Shown in pieces: positions 44,321-48,831 of a stretch of DNA of 48,831 nt. The translations under genes and the position numbers were made by a program. The notes beneath the pieces were generated by a model. That model saw only the letters and a program-made list of their open reading frames with translations, was not told the DNA's origin and made no database searches. The stretch covers positions 1-48,831 of the forward strand of contig DKIG01000050.1 in NCBI GenBank assembly GCA_002454165.1, given 5' to 3'. Every line of letters begins with the position of its first letter. Position 1 is the first letter of the stretch. This stretch comes from Gammaproteobacteria bacterium UBA6724 (GTDB lineage Bacteria; Pseudomonadota; Gammaproteobacteria; Pseudomonadales; Azotimanducaceae).

Positions 44321-45016
44321 TCAGGTGATTCGTAATGATCCTCGTCTCGCGGAGAGAAAGAAGATATCCACCAGCGCTATCAGTGCCAGCAAAAACAATG
44401 CGAGTACAAGTCGCAGGTCACCCGTCGTAAATAGGACCTCAACCGGGAAAGCGAAGGTTTTTTCAAGTGCCGCCAGTTTGAATTGATGGCGGGTACCTGT
44501 GTCAGGATGAAGCACTATCTCCATGAAATCCCGCCGACTCCTGTATCTCACCAACAGGCCCTGGTCCCAGACATCGGCATTCTCTATGCCGTAGATATCC
44601 AGTGCGCTTGACACTGCTTGCCCAAAAAAAACGGGATGGCTTGCCCGCATCAACATCAGCGGATACATATGCTCCATGTATCGCCCCATCAATTGCTCCG
44701 CCGACTCACCAGTAGCTTCCATGCCGTTCAGAAAATCGTCATTCAGTGAATCGTCATTCAGAAAATCGTCATTCACCAAACCCGATGGATTATCTGCCAG
44801 GTCTAGTGCATTAAACATGATGAACTGGCGACCGCTGTCGGTACGCATGAAGTGTTCAAACAATTCAACCCGGTCCGAAGACAATCTCGTCTGCTCCAGA
44901 CTGGCGACCGCTTCAGCAATTTCTTCCTCGGACAGAGGTCCGCCAAAATTTGTGTACCAGTAGGCAAATAAAAGATACAACAGCGCGGACATTCCCCAAA
45001 CCATCCTTCTCATCAT
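44321..45016 (-). CDS. Unknown membrane protein with N- and C-terminal TM helices
   Basis: 231 residues, unrecognised. It has an N-terminal TM helix (VWGMSALLYLLFAYWYT), a soluble region, and a C-terminal TM helix (LRLVLALFLLALIALVDIFFL) with a basic tail; the middle is predicted periplasmic. A 15-bp tandem repeat encodes an NDDFL/NDDSL stretch near residues 80-97. It lies 58 bp after moaE on the same strand and may be co-transcribed, but nothing ties it to molybdopterin synthesis. Confidence 0.75.
   Translation of the reverse strand: MMRRMVWGMSALLYLLFAYWYTNFGGPLSEEEIAEAVASLEQTRLSSDRVELFEHFMRTDSGRQFIMFNALDLADNPSGLVNDDFLNDDSLNDDFLNGMEATGESAEQLMGRYMEHMYPLMLMRASHPVFFGQAVSSALDIYGIENADVWDQGLLVRYRSRRDFMEIVLHPDTGTRHQFKLAALEKTFAFPVEVLFTTGDLRLVLALFLLALIALVDIFFLSARRGSLRIT
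44721..44780. repeat. 15-bp tandem repeat in the 231-residue membrane protein gene
   Basis: Units TCGTCATTCAGTGAA (44736), TCGTCATTCAGAAAA (44751) and TCGTCATTCACCAAA (44766), with a diverged copy at 44721. On the minus strand they encode VNDDF-LNDDS-LNDDF-LNGM. Frame is preserved. Confidence 0.9.
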
Positions 45017-45074
45017 CTTTCCCTTTATTGTCGTTATCAGAGCCTGTCATAAGTGACACAATCAGCGACGGTAG

Positions 45075-45533
45075 CTACTCCTCCCAGGTCGCCGCTGCCG
45101 ACAGGTCAGCTTCCCGTGTCGTCAGCCAGCCTTCGCCCTCGCTCGTCTGCTCCTTCTTCCAAAAGGTGGCTCTAGTTTTAAGATAGTCAATGACAAATTC
45201 ACAAGCCGCAAATGCATCACCACGATGCCCGGCGGCAATGCCCACCAACACGATTTCATCACCCGGGTCGAGTGCGCCCACTCTGTGAATGACCGTCGCC
45301 GCATGAAGGGGCCATCTGTCTTCCGCCATTGCCAGAATTTTCCCAATCTCCCGCTCAGTCATGCCGGGATAATGCTCCAGATGAAGTCCGTGAACATCGG
45401 CACCATCGTTGATGTCACGCACGACGCCAACGAAGATGGCAACCGCGCCCACCGCCCTGGTTACAGACTTCAACTTCTGATATTCGTCCTGCATCCGAAA
45501 GGGTGCTTCTTGGATGATAATTTTCTGGGACAT
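45075..45533 (-). CDS. moaE: Molybdopterin synthase catalytic subunit MoaE
   Basis: 152 residues from ATG 45533 (the frame is open to 45572). It inserts sulfur from MoaD thiocarboxylate into cyclic pyranopterin monophosphate. Family signatures: GAVAIFVGVVRDINDG, LHLEHYPGMTEREI, HRVGALDPGDEIVLVGIAAGHRGDAF, and YLKTRATFWKKE with the catalytic Lys. Part of moaC-moaD-moaE. Confidence 0.95.
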   Translation of the reverse strand: MSQKIIIQEAPFRMQDEYQKLKSVTRAVGAVAIFVGVVRDINDGADVHGLHLEHYPGMTEREIGKILAMAEDRWPLHAATVIHRVGALDPGDEIVLVGIAAGHRGDAFAACEFVIDYLKTRATFWKKEQTSEGEGWLTTREADLSAAATWEE

Positions 45534-45583
45534 GATTTTATGAGTAGTCTTCAACGCATTAAGTTTGTTCACAGGCAGCGGGG

Positions 45584-45835
45584 CTAGCCCCCAGTCACCG
45601 GCGGAAAGAAAGCAATCTCATCGCCGATACTGAGCAGCGGGTCGCCCTGAACAAGTTCCTGATTCACCGCAACCCGAACATTTTCCGCGGTCAAAGCCAC
45701 GCACCAGAGTTCGCCCCGTTGCTCACCAAGCATGGCGACCAGCCTTGACAGGCTGACACCCTTCCCGATATTCAGATCAAGCGATGCACAACCAAGTACT
45801 TCACGGATACTTGCGAAAAACACTATCTTCACCAT
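45584..45835 (-). CDS. moaD: Molybdopterin synthase sulfur carrier MoaD
   Basis: An 83-residue ubiquitin-like sulfur carrier. It ends in the essential Gly-Gly (FFPPVTGG), which is adenylated and thiocarboxylated. NVRVAVNQELVQGDPLLSIGDEIAFFPPV is typical. It lies between moaC and moaE. Confidence 0.93.
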   Translation of the reverse strand: MVKIVFFASIREVLGCASLDLNIGKGVSLSRLVAMLGEQRGELWCVALTAENVRVAVNQELVQGDPLLSIGDEIAFFPPVTGG

Positions 45836-45864
45836 CAGCAGACTCCTGTTGCACCTTTACTTGT

Positions 45865-45890
45865 CGTGAGTAGTTGCCGTGAGTAGTTGC
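45865..45890. repeat. 13-bp tandem duplication in the moaC-moaD spacer
   Basis: CGTGAGTAGTTGC occurs twice head to tail (45865-45877, 45878-45890). It is intergenic and the unit is not a multiple of three. Confidence 0.85.
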
Positions 45891-45925
45891 CGCGGGAGAT
45901 TATTCTGCACCGCCCGATAGCCCTG

Positions 45926-46414
45926 CTATTCCCCGGATGCTCGCCAATCGCCAGATTGACCGCCAGATTTGGATACTAGTCTCACGCGGGTAATAGACAT
46001 ACCGGGGTCCACCGCCTTGCACATATCATAGATTGTCAGCGCCGCCACGGAAGCCGCAGTCAGTGCTTCCATTTCAACACCCGTCTGTCCGGTGACTTTA
46101 CAACTGGCAAGAATCCGAATTTGACTATCAATTTCATCCGTGTCAAAAGCAAGGTCAACAAAAGACAGCGCCAGTGGATGGCATAGCGGAATTAACTCAG
46201 GACACTTTTTCGCCGCCTGTATTCCAGCGATGCGCGCCACAGAAAGAACCTCCCCCTTTTTGTGACCGCCCGCAAGTATCAGGCGGAGCGTTGCCGGTTG
46301 CATAGCCACCAAAGCCTCGGCCGATGCTTCTCGGCGGGTAACACCCTTAGCGCCCACATCCACCATACAAGCTCTACCCTGCTCATCAATATGCGTTAAT
46401 TTGTTATCCGGCAT
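45926..46414 (-). CDS. moaC: Cyclic pyranopterin monophosphate synthase MoaC
   Basis: 162 residues, the second step of molybdenum cofactor synthesis, working after MoaA. Recognised by LTHIDEQGRACMVDVGAKGVTRREA, GIQAAKKCPELIPLCHPL, and GQTGVEMEALTAASVAALTIYDMCKAVD with the active-site Lys. First gene of moaC-moaD-moaE; moaA is not in the window. Confidence 0.96.
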   Translation of the reverse strand: MPDNKLTHIDEQGRACMVDVGAKGVTRREASAEALVAMQPATLRLILAGGHKKGEVLSVARIAGIQAAKKCPELIPLCHPLALSFVDLAFDTDEIDSQIRILASCKVTGQTGVEMEALTAASVAALTIYDMCKAVDPGMSITRVRLVSKSGGQSGDWRASGE

Positions 46415-46977
46415 TGTCTGACCTGTTAGTGTTGGTTGGTGATCGCCAGCATAATAATGATCGATAAAAAATCAAAGAGTGGACTTACTATAGAATGAAG
46501 AAAGAAATTCGTCTATCCAATATCCATGAAGAAACATTCAATATGCTACGGAACTACACCTCTGATACTTTTGATAATATGGTAATATCAAGAACAAGCG
46601 GTCAATAGCGCACTACAAGATATTTTTCGTCTTTGTATAGCGGACTCTATATTAAAACTGGTTATGGAAGAGCATGATGTCTATATAAATACTATTCGGA
46701 AAATCAATTCCCATCTTGAGTTGAATAGTAGGGGACAAGGGATAAAAGAATAAATTCATCCCAGTTGTTACAATCACTCACGAACAACTTTCGTCTTCCC
46801 GCCTTCAAAGGGAACCAACAATCACTGCGAAATGCAGAAAAAACATTACCTCATCAAAGCAATTCATGAACAGATTGTATACAATTTTGTATCATGTAAA
46901 ATATATACAATCCCAGCGGATGGCCCGATGTATATGCTAAAAAAGCAACAAGAGACGACGAATCTCATGCGTATGTT
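46415..46977. other. AT-rich region with small and broken reading frames
   Basis: About 560 bp, clearly richer in A/T than the rest of the window. It contains a frameshifted small gene (46495-46753) and a short frame at 46832. The moaC promoter should be in the first 60 bp on the minus strand. A word like TGTATACAATTTTGTATCATG (46876 onward) resembles promoter DNA but is not a clean -35/-10 pair. The composition suggests acquired DNA. Confidence 0.5.
46495..46753 (+). pseudogene. Small gene broken by a +1 frameshift
   Basis: ATG 46495 opens a 37-codon frame (MKKEIRLSNIHEETFNMLRN...) ending at TAG 46606-46608. In the next frame an open stretch runs from 46586 to TAA 46751-46753 and reads YQEQAVNSALQDIFRLCIAD...IKE. 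The overlap near 46586 suggests one original protein of about 85 residues split by a single-base shift. I do not recognise the family. Two independent short frames, or chance, are alternatives. Confidence 0.35.
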
Positions 46978-46990
46978 GTGCGGCACATAG
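46832..46990 (+). CDS. Short hypothetical reading frame (52 residues)
   Basis: ATG 46832 to TAG 46988-46990, beginning MQKKHYLIKAIHEQIVYNF. No Shine-Dalgarno is seen, and the frame overlaps the following small gene by 13 bp. Coding status is doubtful. Confidence 0.2.
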   Translation: MQKKHYLIKAIHEQIVYNFVSCKIYTIPADGPMYMLKKQQETTNLMRMLCGT

Positions 46991-47271
46991 CCTTAATTTT
47001 ATTAAGTTTTTATTTAAATGTATCTTTAGCGGCAAGCGGTGATATAGAAACAAAAAAGGAAGTATACATAGGTGGAACCAGTATAACGATAAAGGAAGCA
47101 GCAAGACTATACGAGATTTATTGTACGGAGGAACTTAAAGATTCAAAACTATGCAAAGTACTAAAGGATAGTATGTTACTTGCATCAATTGAGATTATTG
47201 CCGCAAGTGGAAATGAAGAAAACGAAGAGAATTTTCGACAATTAGAGGATATTGCTGATATATTAAAATAG
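46978..47271 (+). CDS. Small secreted protein, unknown
   Basis: 97 residues from GTG 46978. It opens with a signal peptide (HIALILLSFYLNVSLAAS, cleavage near AAS) and has a mature acidic part with two cysteines about 12 residues apart (IYCTEELKDSKLCKVL). The frame is open further upstream to 46900 but offers no ATG, and no clear ribosome-binding site precedes the GTG. Codon use is AT-rich, unlike most of the window, suggesting foreign origin. Family not recognised. Confidence 0.5.
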   Translation: MRHIALILLSFYLNVSLAASGDIETKKEVYIGGTSITIKEAARLYEIYCTEELKDSKLCKVLKDSMLLASIEIIAASGNEENEENFRQLEDIADILK

Positions 47272-47331
47272 GTCCCTTGATGGCAAGTTGAATAAATTAG
47301 CCTGGGATTTCAGGGCGGGGCAAAACCCGGG

Positions 47332-48153
47332 TTATTTGGCAATCGTGGAAAGCGTCCTTGCCACCACAAACTCGCCACCGTTGCTTTCCATATGCTCCTG
47401 CCAGAATCCGCTTAGCGTGGCATTTTGTCGTTGCTTTAATTTTTCGCGAATCAGGTAGATCGCGGTCAGCTTTTTGTCTTGCCGATTTTTTGCGATGGTG
47501 TCGGCGTATGGAGTTTTCAAGAAATTCTCATAATCATTATGCACCCCCGAATTTTTATACAACGAATATCCAGGGGTGTGATGCATCAGGTCGGAGACAA
47601 GAATCATTTCGTCGTATGAATCAAACATCTTTTCCGCCATTTCCAGGATGGGCGAAAAATTCTTTTCATCCCCGGCTACAAGCAATTTCACATCATCCAG
47701 CAATACATTAAGAAATTTTTTCTCAAAACCTTCTAGCACTATCCGCGGATTTTCAATCCATGGGTTGGCTTCCGAAGGCGGCGCGCATTTTTCAAACTCA
47801 GGCGCTTCATCGCTGATGATTTCATTCAACTTATAAATTGTCACCTTTGCAAATCTGCCCAGCGAGCGCACGAAGTCGGATTTGAACCAGTCGGCTATCT
47901 CGTTGCGTTGCTGGTCCGGAATTTGGTCTGTAGCATCGATGACAACGGCGATTTTGTGCGGCACCTTCGGCGGAAAAATTTCGTAGAATCCCCAGACCTT
48001 GACGGAATGCTCAACCGGACAAAATGAATCTGGGAGAATCAGACCCCTTCTTGCCTCTTCCAAATGAGAGACAAAAAGAAAGCCCGTGAGAATGACCAGC
48101 GTAACGCTCGTCAAAGCGACGCCGCTGAATGTTTTGAACGAATCGCTGTTCAC
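47332..48153 (-). CDS. Membrane-anchored protein with von Willebrand A-like domain
   Basis: About 273 residues from GTG 48153; TTG 48177 is an alternative that overlaps the previous gene by 19 bp. One TM helix near the N-terminus (GVALTSVTLVILTGFLFVS) is followed by an alpha/beta domain starting HKIAVVIDATDQIPDQQRNEI, which resembles the first strand and MIDAS loop of a VWA domain, with DATDQ in place of DxSxS. A later strand, YDEMILVSDLMHHTPGYSLY, fits the VWA fold where an Asp often completes the metal site. The family is not recognised beyond that. It follows the next gene upstream by 5 bp and is probably its operon partner. Confidence 0.7.
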   Translation of the reverse strand: MNSDSFKTFSGVALTSVTLVILTGFLFVSHLEEARRGLILPDSFCPVEHSVKVWGFYEIFPPKVPHKIAVVIDATDQIPDQQRNEIADWFKSDFVRSLGRFAKVTIYKLNEIISDEAPEFEKCAPPSEANPWIENPRIVLEGFEKKFLNVLLDDVKLLVAGDEKNFSPILEMAEKMFDSYDEMILVSDLMHHTPGYSLYKNSGVHNDYENFLKTPYADTIAKNRQDKKLTAIYLIREKLKQRQNATLSGFWQEHMESNGGEFVVARTLSTIAK

Positions 48154-48158
48154 GCTGG

Positions 48159-48831
48159 TTACGCTGGTGTTTCCCAATTCTGCAACTGAGCGGTAATCAC
48201 CGTTTGGAACTTTCTAATGAGATCGTTAATTTTCTTCAGGATATCGTTCAATTTTTGAACCCATTCCTGCGTTGCCGTGGCTATTTGGCCGTCAAGAAGT
48301 GTTTTCATTTCAGCGAGATATTCGCGGTCTGCCGCCGTGATGCCAACGCCGTATTTCTCCGCATTGTCTCGCCTAACCTCCGGCTCTTCAGGGTCGGGAT
48401 CAACCTTCATTACGCAGTATTGCCGATAATAACTCGCGAAAATTTTATTGGTCGCGGTAATTGCATTCTCGTGCGCTTGCGTGAAACCGGCCTCATCTTT
48501 TTGAAATCTGGCGGGGATTCCGGTTTTCATTTGTTGGATTGTAGCCCCAATGTTATTAAATTTATCTTGCGCTGCGGTCAGGTCGGCATAAACTTCCTCT
48601 TGAAACTTTTTCCGGGTGTTCGCAAGATCATTCACACACTTTCTGGCTTGCTGGTATGGATCAAGGAAAGACCACATTTTCCAAAACGAAATGCCCGCGA
48701 CCGCGACACCCAAAGCGAACAACAGCACATAATTCAAAGCGCTGGAATCCTGGCTGCCAGCCAGGAGAAGGCTTTCCCGATACTGCGCGACTAGGTGGGT
48801 GAAACCCAATGCCCACAAAAGACACAGGACA
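48159..48831 (-). CDS. Membrane protein with coiled coil, N-terminus cut by window edge
   Basis: At least 223 residues; the frame is open through the window end, so the true start lies outside. TTG 48818 is an internal candidate only. There is a TM helix (YVLLFALGVAVAGISFWKMW), possibly a second hydrophobic stretch at the very start, then a long helical, probably coiled-coil region (ARKCVNDLANTRKKFQEEVY ... QKLNDILKKINDLIRKFQTV). Not recognised. It forms a pair with the VWA-like gene; composition and codon use resemble the restriction gene at 31-34 kb more than the core genes. Confidence 0.65.
   Translation of the reverse strand, partial: VLCLLWALGFTHLVAQYRESLLLAGSQDSSALNYVLLFALGVAVAGISFWKMWSFLDPYQQARKCVNDLANTRKKFQEEVYADLTAAQDKFNNIGATIQQMKTGIPARFQKDEAGFTQAHENAITATNKIFASYYRQYCVMKVDPDPEEPEVRRDNAEKYGVGITAADREYLAEMKTLLDGQIATATQEWVQKLNDILKKINDLIRKFQTVITAQLQNWETPA

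Noticed and set aside
44268..44486. 72-codon plus-strand frame right of the repeat array
   Set aside because: It overlaps the membrane-protein gene antisense, is Arg-rich, and has no ribosome-binding site or recognisable family.
1..48831. tRNA or rRNA genes
   Set aside because: I looked in the intergenic spaces and saw no cloverleaf or conserved rRNA sequence; a tRNAscan run would settle it.

Overview
Organism. The window reads as a chromosome segment of a gammaproteobacterium. The best evidence is the run mlaFEDCB-ibaG-murA facing yrbG-lptCAB-rpoN-hpf-ptsN-ptsO, plus mreBCD-maf-yhdP, darP and zapE, which are classic gammaproteobacterial neighbourhoods. The lineage is not a textbook one: kdsD/kdsC are missing between yrbG and lptC, rapZ is missing between ptsN and ptsO, and rng is missing between maf and yhdP. 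Catabolic and accessory genes (F420-type LLM oxidoreductase, sulfatase, haloalkane dehalogenase, restriction-modification) and many short tandem repeats would suit an uncultured marine or host-associated bacterium; that last point is inference.

Layout. 0-8 kb: LLM-type oxidoreductase, serine beta-lactamase/esterase, ClpP-like protease, PPOX flavoprotein, a VTT-membrane/FAD-disulfide-reductase fusion, and pgi. 8-15.8 kb (minus strand): one long tightly packed cluster mlaFEDCB-ibaG-murA-hisG-hisD-zapE, covering outer-membrane lipid asymmetry, peptidoglycan precursor synthesis and histidine synthesis. 16-23.8 kb (plus): yrbG-lptCAB (LPS export), rpoN, hpf, the nitrogen PTS pair ptsN/ptsO, mgtE, darP. 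23.8-31 kb (minus): yhdP, maf, mreD, mreC, mreB (cell shape and envelope). 31-34.2 kb: a single-chain type ISP-like restriction-modification protein without a visible helicase, probably inserted next to mreB. 34.7-38.6 kb: sulfatase, haloalkane dehalogenase, metallo-hydrolase. 38.8-43.7 kb: a GC-rich four-gene membrane operon bracketed by copies of the same short repeat. 44.3-46.4 kb: a small membrane protein and moaE-moaD-moaC. 46.4-47.3 kb: AT-rich DNA with small or broken genes. 47.3 kb to the edge: two membrane genes, one with a von Willebrand A-like domain, the other cut by the window end.

Main candidate for an undescribed system. The 38.8-43.7 kb operon encodes a MotA/TolQ/ExbB-like channel protein, a small single-pass membrane protein, a larger membrane protein with an Asp-bearing TolR/MotB-like first helix, and a membrane-anchored protein with two formylglycine-generating-enzyme (FGE) folds. 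Start and stop codons overlap or nearly touch throughout. Taken together it looks like a proton-motive-force-driven periplasmic machine, loosely reminiscent of GldK/GldL/GldM or of Zorya ZorAB. I do not recognise it as a named system. Other points of interest are in-frame short tandem-repeat expansions in at least five genes and a probable non-canonical AUC start for mreC.
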